A stretch of DNA of 64,000 bases, from positions 44,687-108,686 of the forward strand of contig JAJRZS010000025.1 in NCBI GenBank assembly GCA_024275135.1. The letters are read 5' to 3'. The DNA is from Planctomycetota bacterium. GTDB lineage: Bacteria; Planctomycetota; UBA1135. Positions 9,551 through 17,162 of the stretch are shown here, in pieces; positions within the stretch are counted from its first letter, which is position 1; each line of letters opens with the position of its first letter. The position numbers and the translations under genes were made by a program. A model generated the notes under the pieces. That model saw only the letters and a program-made list of their open reading frames with translations, was not told where the DNA came from and searched no databases.

Positions 9551-10428
9551 TCGAAAACATAGGGCTTTATTACCAGCTGTTTGGTTTGAGTTTCCTTGCC
9601 TCTTTGGTGGTTGGAGTGGTTTTGCCTATGGTCGGAGCCTTGATGTTTCTTCGCCGCGAAGCCTTTTTGGGGATTGCTGTTCCCCAGTTTGCGGCGGCGG
9701 GTATTGCACTTGGGCTCTTGGTGTTGCCATGGTTTCCTGTCATGACTCAGTTTTTCCTTGATCACGGGCATCCACCGATGATGTACTTGTTGCCATTTGC
9801 CGCAGGTGCAGCATGCCTGGCCCTGTCTTTGTTTGGATTTGTTGCTCGCGGCAAGGAAAACCCAGGGGCTTTGCTTGCGGGTGGTTTCGCTACCGCCTCC
9901 GCACTGGCCATTCTTTTTCTAAGTTCCGCATCGGCGGGTTCCAACCTTGCCGAAACCGTAATGCGCGGCGAAGTGCTGCTTCTCGATCGCCATGGTCTCG
10001 CGGTGCTCGCTGGAGTGTGCGGTCTTTGTTTGGCCTTGTTGCTGCTGTTGCGTCGTCCACTGTTGGTGATTGCCTTTGACCGCGATCAAGCCCTGGCTCT
10101 GGGCATGCCCGTGCACCGGGTCGAAATCATGCAATTGTTGTGGGTGGGCATCACCATTGGTGCAGGGGTAATGACGGTGGGACCAGTGTTGGTTTTTGGG
10201 CTGCTGTTTTTGCCTCCGCTGGCGGCGGTGAAGGTGGCCCACAACATCCGCAGTTTTTTGACCCACGTGTTGATTGTGGGTTTGCTGTCGGTATTGCTGG
10301 CGTGGCCGCTGTCAATTCAGCTAGATTGGCCCTATGGGCCAGCTGCAGTCTGTGCGGCGGCCTGCCTTGCTCTTCTGTACAGCATTTGTGGCAAATTCCG
10401 CAATCAACGGTCTGCGCGGCTACAATGA
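9541..10428 (+). CDS. znuB: Zinc/manganese ABC transporter permease
   Basis: A 295-residue integral membrane protein of the ABC-3 family with about eight hydrophobic helices. The N-terminal GVVLPMVGALMFLRREAFLGIAVP and the later ALALGMPVHRVE segment match ZnuB/MntC-type permeases. It should pair with the ATPase encoded directly upstream. The stop at 10426-10428 overlaps the GAGG that serves as ribosome-binding site for the selenoprotein gene 10 bases on. Confidence 0.92.
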   Translation: MGLVENIGLYYQLFGLSFLASLVVGVVLPMVGALMFLRREAFLGIAVPQFAAAGIALGLLVLPWFPVMTQFFLDHGHPPMMYLLPFAAGAACLALSLFGFVARGKENPGALLAGGFATASALAILFLSSASAGSNLAETVMRGEVLLLDRHGLAVLAGVCGLCLALLLLLRRPLLVIAFDRDQALALGMPVHRVEIMQLLWVGITIGAGVMTVGPVLVFGLLFLPPLAAVKVAHNIRSFLTHVLIVGLLSVLLAWPLSIQLDWPYGPAAVCAAACLALLYSICGKFRNQRSARLQ

Positions 10429-10438
10429 GGTGATGGGC

Positions 10439-10777
10439 ATGACCCTAGACTGGTATTTGCACCGAAAAGGCTGAACCTCCTGTTCCCACGCGGATAGTTA
10501 TCTGCAACGGCAAAATTGGACAGCCAAAATCACGGTAGACGCGCGCAAGGAGCCTCAGAGCCCACAGCAGGTGGAAGCTTTGCTGGCAGAGGTTGATGTC
10601 GTGTTTATCGGACGTGGCAAGAAGTTCCAAAAATTCCCCAGCAAGGAACTGCAGATGTCCGAAGAAAAGAAAAAGATGTTTGGACCCACTGGAAATTTGC
10701 GTGCACCAAGTTTGCGCTTGGGCCGCACCCTCATGGTCGGTTTTTGCTCAGCTATGTATGAGGAGGTCTTAGGGTGA
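10439..10777 (+). CDS. ArsC-like (Spx/ArsC thioredoxin-fold) selenoprotein with in-frame UGA
   Basis: Read with the UGA at 10472-10474 as selenocysteine, this gives 112 residues: WYLHRKG-Sec-TSC near the N-terminus (Sec12, Cys15), a charged middle, and FGPTGNLRAPSLRLGRTLMV at 81-100, the cis-Pro region of an ArsC/Spx-like thioredoxin fold. I know related bacterial proteins with CxxC or UxxC here as 'ArsC family (seleno)protein' of unproven function. The ATG at 10439 has a GAGG ribosome-binding site 8 bases upstream; an in-frame ATG at 10433 is too close to it. If the UGA were a stop, the peptide would have 11 residues and the downstream reading frame would lack the redox motif. A SECIS-like hairpin follows. 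The stop overlaps the next GTG (GTGA). A thiol/selenol reductase role is inferred. Confidence 0.85.
10472..10474 (+). other. Selenocysteine UGA codon
   Basis: In-frame TGA at codon 12, just ahead of T-S-C. The coding frame continues unbroken for 100 further codons with conserved protein features, and the SECIS-like hairpin lies downstream at the expected distance. Confidence 0.8.
10490..10505 (+). promoter_or_regulatory. Candidate bacterial SECIS element
   Basis: GCGGAT (10490-10495) pairs with ATCTGC (10500-10505), five Watson-Crick pairs and one G-U, around the loop AGTT. The loop begins 21 bases after the UGA and has G as its second base. Bacterial SECIS elements need a small apical loop with a G in the first two positions about 16-37 bases after the UGA, so spacing and loop both fit. 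Two C-G pairs below an internal loop (10486-10487 with 10509-10510) may extend the stem. It lies within the coding region, as bacterial SECIS elements do. Confidence 0.7.
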
Positions 10778-11577
10778 TTGGGCCTGCCCAATGGTATTAC
10801 GCTGCAGGTGAGCAACAACAGGGGCCCATCGCTGAGGCCGATTTGCGAGACATGTTGTTGGCTGGCGAACTTCCACCCAGCACCTTGGTTTGGTCGGAAG
10901 GAATGGCGAATTGGGTGTCGGCGGAAAAAGTCCCCGACCTCTACCAAGTTCCTCCTGCGTCAGCCCCAACGGTTTCTCCCCAGCCCTTGGAGACGACGAC
11001 TGTGGATTCTCCCCAGCCTGTGCTTGGCGCCCATGGCCCTTCGATGACGGCTACTGCCATTGCTCCAGAAAACGTGGTTCGTGGCCGCCAGGCGTGGAAT
11101 CGTTTTTTGGCTCGGGTGGCGGATGGTTTTTTGTTTTCCTTGGTGCTTGGTGTTTTTCTCGGCTTCAGTAGTCAGGAGCAACCCACTTTTCTCGATGCCG
11201 CTCTAGCGTCGGCGCTCAGTCTCGGCCTGTTTGCTTTTTTGGAAGCCTGGTTTCTTTCGCGTTGGGGCATGACCCCCGGCAAATGGGTTTTCCGCATCCG
11301 GGTCGTGCATCAAGAACAACGGTTTTTGACTTATGGCGAAGCCTTGCGACGGGCATTTCAAGTGCTGGTGCAGGGCATGTTCTTTGGGATTCCTCCGATG
11401 GTGTTGGTGTTTGAAGGTCTGGCCTTCAAAGAATTGGTGGACCAAGGAGAAACCCAATGGGACAAGCGTTTGGGCTGCGAAGTTCAGCATGCCCCGATGC
11501 GTTTGGTGCACAGAATTGTGGCCGCACTTATCTGCTTATCCTTGTTGTTGTGGGCCTTTGCTGTGACCGCTGCTTAA
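10774..11577 (+). CDS. GYF_2 plus RDD domain membrane protein
   Basis: A 267-residue protein starting at GTG in the stop of the selenoprotein gene. Residues 5-55 (QWYYAAGEQQQGPIAEADLRDML ... W) form a GYF_2 domain, a small fold that often binds proline-rich peptides. A Pro/Thr-rich linker leads to an RDD domain (about residues 105-265) with Arg near 108 and Asp near 116 in its first helix, three to four membrane segments and a WGMTPGKWVFRIRVV motif. Function is unknown. Overlap with upstream genes makes it the last gene of the zinc/selenoprotein transcript. It converges with the lipoprotein gene and overlaps it by 4 bases. Confidence 0.82.
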   Translation: MIGPAQWYYAAGEQQQGPIAEADLRDMLLAGELPPSTLVWSEGMANWVSAEKVPDLYQVPPASAPTVSPQPLETTTVDSPQPVLGAHGPSMTATAIAPENVVRGRQAWNRFLARVADGFLFSLVLGVFLGFSSQEQPTFLDAALASALSLGLFAFLEAWFLSRWGMTPGKWVFRIRVVHQEQRFLTYGEALRRAFQVLVQGMFFGIPPMVLVFEGLAFKELVDQGETQWDKRLGCEVQHAPMRLVHRIVAALICLSLLLWAFAVTAA

Positions 11578-12848
11578 GGATTTCTTGCGGCCAGCCATTC
11601 TTCGCGCCGAGTTTGCTCACTCGCACTCAGGTTAGGCGGTACTGAGGCTTTATGGCTTGGGTCGAGGGCTTGCCACAGTAGTTCTAAGGAATACTTGCCT
11701 TCCGAACTCAAGATGGGTTGCGTGGCCAGGAAAGCTTGAATGGGTCGCAAGATTTGGGCGTCGGAGCAACGCAGCAAAGCGTCGGCGGCGGCGGTGCTCC
11801 ACTCCAAATCCTCGGCTTCCAACCAGGGCAGAATATCGTCTTGCATGGTGGCTAAGGAGGAGGCGCCCATGGCTTCCAATACACGGGCACGCAGGCGCGC
11901 GTCGGCGAGTAGTGGCGCATAGTGAGTGCGCAGATCGAAATGAGTGCGTACGGCCCAATCACCAACGGGGGCGCCAATCCAAGCTAAGCTTTGCAGAGCA
12001 TGTTCGCGTACATAGCGATTTTCGTCGCGGCAAAGCTGGCAAAGTGCGGAGAAAGCCCAACTAGGAGAGCGGACGCAAATGTAGCGGGCGTCGTCGACCG
12101 GGCGCAGGGGTTGCGAGCGAAATTGAGATAGGATTTTCCATAGGGAAGCACGCACAGCGCGGGAGGGTTGCTGGTCGGAATAACCTGGAAAAAAATGATG
12201 TTGATCCCAGCTCTGAGCAATGTCGAGCAGATGCTGCCAATCTTCGTCGAAACTGCGTCCAGGTTCCCAGCCAGGGGCAGGGGGAAGTTGTTGGATAGCT
12301 TGCACCGCCGCCCAGCGTGCTTGTTCCAACTCGGCAACACCCTCTTCTGTGCGCAAGATGGTGATGAGGGGAAACAGTCCAGCGCCGCTGCCCCAACGCC
12401 AGAGCCCTATGGCGATATCGACATTAGCCACCCAGTCTTTTTCATACTTCAGACGCAAGGTTAAGCGTGGCAACATGGCCTCGGTTCCATGCTCTTGTAA
12501 CCATGCATAGGCGGCGCGTTTCAACTTGGCATCGGCGCTGCGGCCCTCGACGATTTGCAGCATGGCGGCGGTTAGCCAAGCAGGCTCATATTCGGTCCAA
12601 CGGTGAGCAGCTTGGCGATGACCGGTAGCACCACTGAGGGACAAGTCCAGAATGTCGAGGACTTCCTCCATCTCATCAGCCGACAAAGTGGGCAACTGCT
12701 CCTCGGCATATTCTTGTAGTTTTTGAGATAACACCTTTTGCCAAGCTGGCGCTGGACCACTGGGGATTTGACGCGGTGCAGAAGGACGCTGGCAAGCAGT
12801 CAAAAGTAAAACGCTTAGCCAAAGGCCATAACGGGAGGGCGAGCGCAT
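11574..12848 (-). CDS. HEAT-repeat-like lipoprotein of unknown function
   Basis: 424 residues from the ATG at 12848, chosen because it gives a clean lipoprotein signal (WLSVLLLTAC, Cys at 19) and lies 4 bases after the cytochrome stop. The mature protein is all-alpha with loosely repeated helical pairs, for example REHALQSLAWIGAPVG and DARLRARVLEAMGASSLATM, that look like HEAT/armadillo repeats. No enzyme motif is visible. Its place right after a five-haem cytochrome suggests an envelope scaffold or partner role, which is only inference. Confidence 0.7.
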   Translation of the reverse strand: MRSPSRYGLWLSVLLLTACQRPSAPRQIPSGPAPAWQKVLSQKLQEYAEEQLPTLSADEMEEVLDILDLSLSGATGHRQAAHRWTEYEPAWLTAAMLQIVEGRSADAKLKRAAYAWLQEHGTEAMLPRLTLRLKYEKDWVANVDIAIGLWRWGSGAGLFPLITILRTEEGVAELEQARWAAVQAIQQLPPAPGWEPGRSFDEDWQHLLDIAQSWDQHHFFPGYSDQQPSRAVRASLWKILSQFRSQPLRPVDDARYICVRSPSWAFSALCQLCRDENRYVREHALQSLAWIGAPVGDWAVRTHFDLRTHYAPLLADARLRARVLEAMGASSLATMQDDILPWLEAEDLEWSTAAADALLRCSDAQILRPIQAFLATQPILSSEGKYSLELLWQALDPSHKASVPPNLSASEQTRREEWLAARNP

Positions 12849-12852
12849 GGGG

Positions 12853-13821
12853 CTATGGTGAGTGCAAAGGAAGACTTGCGACTTCCGTTGCCAAATCATC
12901 GGCTTGGAAGGGATTGGTGCGATAAAGTAAGCGTACTTCGCCTTCCTTTGACTCGCTTGGCGGAGACAAAGGGAAGCGTTGCAGGGCCCCAGCTGGAATC
13001 TGGGTATTGGTCAAATCGGTTTCGTCGCGATAGGGGTCGCGGAAGCGGAAGACATGTTGCCACGCGCCCCAATCCCCATCGGCGGACAACCACCGCACTT
13101 GGATGTCGGCGGCACGAGAACGTTCATCGGTGGGAAAGTTGTGTCCGCAGCCGTTGTTTTCTAAGGAAACCCAAGGGCCATCCGATTCCCACGCAGCTTG
13201 CAACAAAACGGCACTTTGCAGGCTGGCTAAATCATGTCCGGCCTTAAAGCTGTGGTCGCGGCCCTTCCGTCCGCCCTGGCGCCAAGTTTGCGGCATATGG
13301 CAGTTGAAACAGTTGGTGCCCTTTAAAGCTGGCGGCGCCGCTCGCCACTGCTCGACGGTTTTGTGTTGGTTGTGGCAAGCTGCACAATGCTCCACCGATG
13401 CCATGCGTGGAACCCATTGCGGGCGACATGGGGCATCGATTTTGGGTGAGAGATTGGCGGTGGCGACGCCTCCTTCCCCCAAAGCATGGCAAGCGAGACA
13501 ATCCACGCCCAAGCCACGCTCACTCTGTCGAGCCAACACTCGTTCGCCTGGCTGGAAATCCAAGACGGGGCGCGGCGCATGGCAAGCAATGCATTCTTGG
13601 TTGCTGAAGTCGTTGGATAGTTTGCGGACTTCGGGATTTTGATAAGCGAACTGATGATGCGAGCTTTGCCACTCGGCGGCGACGTCGGCATGGCAGGAGA
13701 GACATTGTTGAGAAGAATAGATGCGAATGGATTGGGTTTCTGCTGGGGGAGTGAGGTAGGCAATCAGGACCCACAGCCCCAAGCCAACGCCCAAACTGCT
13801 GAGAATGAGGTTTAGGCGCAA
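12853..13821 (-). CDS. Membrane-anchored pentahaem cytochrome c
   Basis: A 322-residue protein with an uncleaved-looking N-terminal helix (about residues 4-25) and five haem-binding CxxCH motifs: CLSCH, CIACH, CLACH, CAACH and CFNCH. Spacing and the early HHQFA segment resemble the cytochrome c554/NrfB-like multihaem group. A C-terminal domain follows, with NNGCGHNFPTDERSR and DIQVRW, a beta-rich segment seen in related multihaem proteins. It should carry electrons outside the cytoplasmic membrane; the partner is unknown. Its start overlaps the end of the iron-transport ATPase gene, so it is in the same transcript. Confidence 0.85.
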   Translation of the reverse strand: MRLNLILSSLGVGLGLWVLIAYLTPPAETQSIRIYSSQQCLSCHADVAAEWQSSHHQFAYQNPEVRKLSNDFSNQECIACHAPRPVLDFQPGERVLARQSERGLGVDCLACHALGEGGVATANLSPKIDAPCRPQWVPRMASVEHCAACHNQHKTVEQWRAAPPALKGTNCFNCHMPQTWRQGGRKGRDHSFKAGHDLASLQSAVLLQAAWESDGPWVSLENNGCGHNFPTDERSRAADIQVRWLSADGDWGAWQHVFRFRDPYRDETDLTNTQIPAGALQRFPLSPPSESKEGEVRLLYRTNPFQADDLATEVASLPLHSP

Positions 13822-14474
13822 TGCAGGCCTCCATTTTGCATGTGTAGGCAGGTTCCGCCCAGACGCTCGGCTTCCAAGGGATCATGCGTTACCAACAAGA
13901 CCGCTGCTTGGGTGTTGGCGATGACTTGTTCTAATAGTTGGAATCCCTGCTCTCGGTTTTCCGCATCCAAGCTGGAAAAAGCTTCATCCAATAAAATAAG
14001 TTTGGGCTCCATGGCCATGACGCGGGCAAAGGCCAAACGCCGAGCCTCGCCTCCGGAAAGATGGGCCGGCCGACGTTTTTCCAATCCGTCCAAGCCAAGT
14101 TGAGCCAAGATTTTTTGCCCTTCGGCTTTGGGGTTTGGCAGTTGGCCTGCTTTGCGCATATCCACCACATGTTGCAGAACTGTACGCGTGGGCCAAAGAC
14201 CAAGATCTTGAAAAACCATTTGGGTTTTCCGGCGCCAGGGAGGAAGAAGAATTTTGCCGGCAGTGGAGGCTACTTGGCCTTCCAGTTGAATGGTTCCAGC
14301 ATCCGGTGACTCAAGCCCAGCGAGTAGACGCAGGAGAGTGCTTTTGCCGCAACCGGAAGGGCCTTGGATGGAATAGCGTTGCTGCGCTTCGATTTGCAAT
14401 TCTAGTTTTTCCAGCACCGCTTGACCGCGGTAAGACTTGGCCAGATTCTGCGTGCTAAGAAAGGGAGTTGTCAT
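13812..14474 (-). CDS. Ferric-iron-type ABC transporter ATP-binding protein
   Basis: A 220-residue ABC ATPase with Walker A GPSGCGKST near residue 39, signature LSGGEARR near 139, Walker B LILLDEA near 158, and switch His in VTHDPLEAERL near 197. It overlaps the permease gene by 20 bases. It is shorter than FbpC/PotA-type ATPases (about 350 residues) because it has no C-terminal regulatory domain. With the permease and binding protein it forms an Fe(III)-type importer. Confidence 0.85.
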   Translation of the reverse strand: MTTPFLSTQNLAKSYRGQAVLEKLELQIEAQQRYSIQGPSGCGKSTLLRLLAGLESPDAGTIQLEGQVASTAGKILLPPWRRKTQMVFQDLGLWPTRTVLQHVVDMRKAGQLPNPKAEGQKILAQLGLDGLEKRRPAHLSGGEARRLAFARVMAMEPKLILLDEAFSSLDAENREQGFQLLEQVIANTQAAVLLVTHDPLEAERLGGTCLHMQNGGLHCA

Positions 14475-16035
14475 CGGTGGATTGAGTGAAGTTTAACCAC
14501 CAAGCATGCAGCATGACGGGAAGAAAGAGGAGAACGGCCAACACCAGACCATAGGCGGCCACGAAATTGTCGCGCGAGAAATGGAGGGCGTTGTAGTAGC
14601 GAACGGCAGCCGATTGGTTGGCCGCAGGAAGGAGGATGGCGAAATCGAGTTCGCGCACGCCGAAGGCCACAACCAAGCCGGCGGCCAAAAACCAAGTGCT
14701 GCGCATGGGGCCGAGGTGGTAGCGAAAGATGCGCAACCAAGAACTGCAGCCGGCCAAGGCCGCGACCTCTTCCTGGTTGCGAGGACTGCGGCTCATGCGG
14801 GCGACTAAGACCCAAACCGCCACGGGCAGAAAACGTCCAGCCACTAAAAGGGCGGGTGGCCAAATGCTGAGATAAAAACTATCCAGCCAGGGTTGGTTAA
14901 ACATCAAGATACTGCCGAATCCCAGAGCTACGGAAGGCACTAAGAGTGGCAAAGTTAAGGCCACCAACAACAGCATGCGGATTTTTCCTTTGCTGTGCAG
15001 CAGCATATGCGCCCACAAGGGCGCCAAAAGTAAACAAAACAAGCCGGCGAGTCCGGCATAGCTTAGGGTGCGGAGGACGTCGGCGCGGCCGCGGGAAACA
15101 GCATCATGAAAGGCTTGACCACTGACCTCCAGCCAACTGCGATCACTTAACGGCCCTTGCATTCCCGTTTCAAAGACGATGCGTCCGAGAGGGGCAAGCA
15201 AGAGAAGAAGGAGCAAGGCGCTCATGCCAAGACCGATGGATAGACGCCAGGTTGGCAAACGGAGAGGTGCAGGTGCTGGTCCGCCCTGGGTTTCGAAATT
15301 GTTTTGTTTGTGCTGAAGATGGGCGCAGCCAAGGAGGGCGAGGAAGCCCAAAAGCAGCAAGGGCAAGGAGGCCGTGGCTCCGGCAGTGAAGTCGTCGTTG
15401 CGCGAATGACCGAAGATTTCGGCAGCATAGACATGGAAGAGGTCGCCGACGGTTGCAAAGTAGTCGGGGACGGCGAAATCCGCAGACGAGAAAAGGAAAG
15501 CAAAACAGCCACCCACTAGGGCCGGCAAAAAGGAAATCCTCAGCATCTCAAAAAGTGCAAAGCGTGGACCGAGTAGGAGGGCCGCATGGTGAGAGGAGGC
15601 AGATTGGTGGCGCAAGCTGCGGGCGGCCATGAGCGCAGGTAATGGGGCATAGCAAACGCCAAAAGTGAAGACCGAAGCCCAGGGGCCGGTCATATGGCTG
15701 AGTCCAAACCAGGCTTGGGCCACCATCAAGGGGGGCAGCAAGAGAGGCAGGGGCATGAGCATGCGGAACAAGCTGGCACCTGGGAATTGAAAACGGCAAG
15801 CGAAGATGGCGTAAGGCCAGCCAAGCGCGATGGCGAAGAGGCCAGCGGCCGAGGCCATCCACAGCGAACGCCAAAGCAGCAACCCCGTGCGGGCGTCCAA
15901 CATGTTGGCGAGCTCACCCCAAGCGAAGAGGGGGCGCAATACTGGAGTCAGGGGAATCCAAGCCGTGGCCAGACTCAAAATCAGCGCCAGGCTCCCCCAG
16001 GGCCAGGGGCTACGCCAACGCCAGGGAGCTCTCAA
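14455..16035 (-). CDS. Ferric-iron-type ABC transporter permease (duplicated)
   Basis: An integral membrane protein of about 526 residues with roughly twelve helices in two homologous halves, each with a binding-protein-dependent transport (BPD) domain. It matches FbpB/FutB-type permeases: an EAA-like loop is visible near QEEVAALAGCSSWLRIFRYHLGP. I prefer the TTG at 16035, which overlaps the stop of the binding-protein gene as TTGA; another TTG at 16098 would lengthen it by 21 residues. The substrate is judged from the neighbouring binding protein. Confidence 0.83.
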   Translation of the reverse strand: MRAPWRWRSPWPWGSLALILSLATAWIPLTPVLRPLFAWGELANMLDARTGLLLWRSLWMASAAGLFAIALGWPYAIFACRFQFPGASLFRMLMPLPLLLPPLMVAQAWFGLSHMTGPWASVFTFGVCYAPLPALMAARSLRHQSASSHHAALLLGPRFALFEMLRISFLPALVGGCFAFLFSSADFAVPDYFATVGDLFHVYAAEIFGHSRNDDFTAGATASLPLLLLGFLALLGCAHLQHKQNNFETQGGPAPAPLRLPTWRLSIGLGMSALLLLLLLAPLGRIVFETGMQGPLSDRSWLEVSGQAFHDAVSRGRADVLRTLSYAGLAGLFCLLLAPLWAHMLLHSKGKIRMLLLVALTLPLLVPSVALGFGSILMFNQPWLDSFYLSIWPPALLVAGRFLPVAVWVLVARMSRSPRNQEEVAALAGCSSWLRIFRYHLGPMRSTWFLAAGLVVAFGVRELDFAILLPAANQSAAVRYYNALHFSRDNFVAAYGLVLAVLLFLPVMLHAWWLNFTQSTDDNSLS

Positions 16036-17039
16036 CGCACGAATTCCGTTTGCAGAAGGCGGGCGATGTCGCCAATCTTGGCCCCGACTTGCGCCCAATC
16101 CACGTCCATGACCTGAAAGTCGACTCCAGGCCGACCGACGCCATCCGGGATTTGGGTATTTTCATGCAAGGGGATTTGACGGGAAATACTGTGGGCCAGC
16201 CGCGCTTCGACTTCGGTACTGAGGATGAAATCGGCGAATTGACGGGCGGCTTTTTGGTTCTTGCCACTTTTCAGCAGACAAAGGGTGTTGGGAATGAGGA
16301 GGGCACCTGTATGCCCGTCACCTTGTTCCAGATAACGGATGGCTAAGGGGTGCCCCTGGTCGATGGCTTTGGCTGCATCGTCGGTGTCGGTGAAACACCA
16401 GTGAAAATTCCCAGCGGCAGTGCGGCGCATCACATCGGCATTGCCAGAGCCGAAGGCAAGGCCAGCTGCGCGCGCAGCTGCAAACCAGTCCAGCATGGCT
16501 TGGCGCCCGCGCACTTGCGCTAGCACGGTGGCATTGGTCAGTGTAGTGCCGGTAAGGGGGGCAGCCATGGCCCCATGTTGGGCGAATTCCGGCTTGAGGA
16601 AATCATCGAGTTTGGTTGGGACTGGAAGGTCTTGGTCGGTGCGATAAAGCACTACGCGCGCACGGGCGGCGAAGCCGGTCCAATGGCCCTCGGGATCGCG
16701 GAACGCGGACGGGATGGTGGCGGCAGCAGGGCTTTGGTAAGGCTCAGTGAGCCCTGCATGCTGCAGGCGCAAGGTATGGGCAATTTCGTTATTCCAAAAC
16801 ACATCGGCATGTGGATGGGATTCGGCTTCATGCAAAATCCTCTGCACTAGCCCCACGGTCTTGTTGCGCTCGACATCGTATTGGGCCTGGACCTTCAGCC
16901 CGGTGCGCTGTTCAAATTCCAAAATCAGAGGCTCTGACAGGTCTTGATCAAGGGCGCAATAAACCACTAAATCGGGATTGGAGCCACTGCAAGAAAGGCA
17001 AAGCAGGAGTCCGACGAGGGCGGGGAGCAGACGTGCCAT
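16032..17039 (-). CDS. Iron(III)-type ABC transporter substrate-binding lipoprotein
   Basis: 335 residues from the ATG at 17039, with a lipoprotein-like signal (LVGLLLCLSC). The mature part starts DLVVYCALDQDLSEPLILEFEQRTG, the classic beginning of FbpA/FutA-type extracellular iron-binding proteins. Later segments ADVFWNNEIAHT, the GFAARARVVLYRTD region and RQFADFILSTEVEARL agree. Thiamine or phosphonate binders are less likely alternatives. It is first in the minus-strand operon; the 123-base gap to the divergent aminotransferase gene should hold promoters for both directions, but I could not identify a clear site. Confidence 0.83.
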   Translation of the reverse strand: MARLLPALVGLLLCLSCSGSNPDLVVYCALDQDLSEPLILEFEQRTGLKVQAQYDVERNKTVGLVQRILHEAESHPHADVFWNNEIAHTLRLQHAGLTEPYQSPAAATIPSAFRDPEGHWTGFAARARVVLYRTDQDLPVPTKLDDFLKPEFAQHGAMAAPLTGTTLTNATVLAQVRGRQAMLDWFAAARAAGLAFGSGNADVMRRTAAGNFHWCFTDTDDAAKAIDQGHPLAIRYLEQGDGHTGALLIPNTLCLLKSGKNQKAARQFADFILSTEVEARLAHSISRQIPLHENTQIPDGVGRPGVDFQVMDVDWAQVGAKIGDIARLLQTEFVR

Positions 17040-17162
17040 GGGGGAAATGTAGCAAGGCCCATGCCAGCGCCGAAGGCGAGAAAAGGGCGCGGATGTTCCC
17101 CACAGGGAACGGCTTTTTCTGGGTGCAAACTCCCCTAGAATGAGGGCCTTGAACCCGTACCC

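Noticed and set aside
10439..10777. The UGA as a nonsense mutation or sequencing error in a pseudogene
   Set aside because: The frame before and after the UGA encodes one coherent conserved protein, the residue at UGA is the redox position (UxxC), and a SECIS-like hairpin follows at the right distance.
10571..10777. A separate 68-residue gene starting at GTG 10571
   Set aside because: It is the C-terminal part of the selenoprotein and would lack the redox motif.
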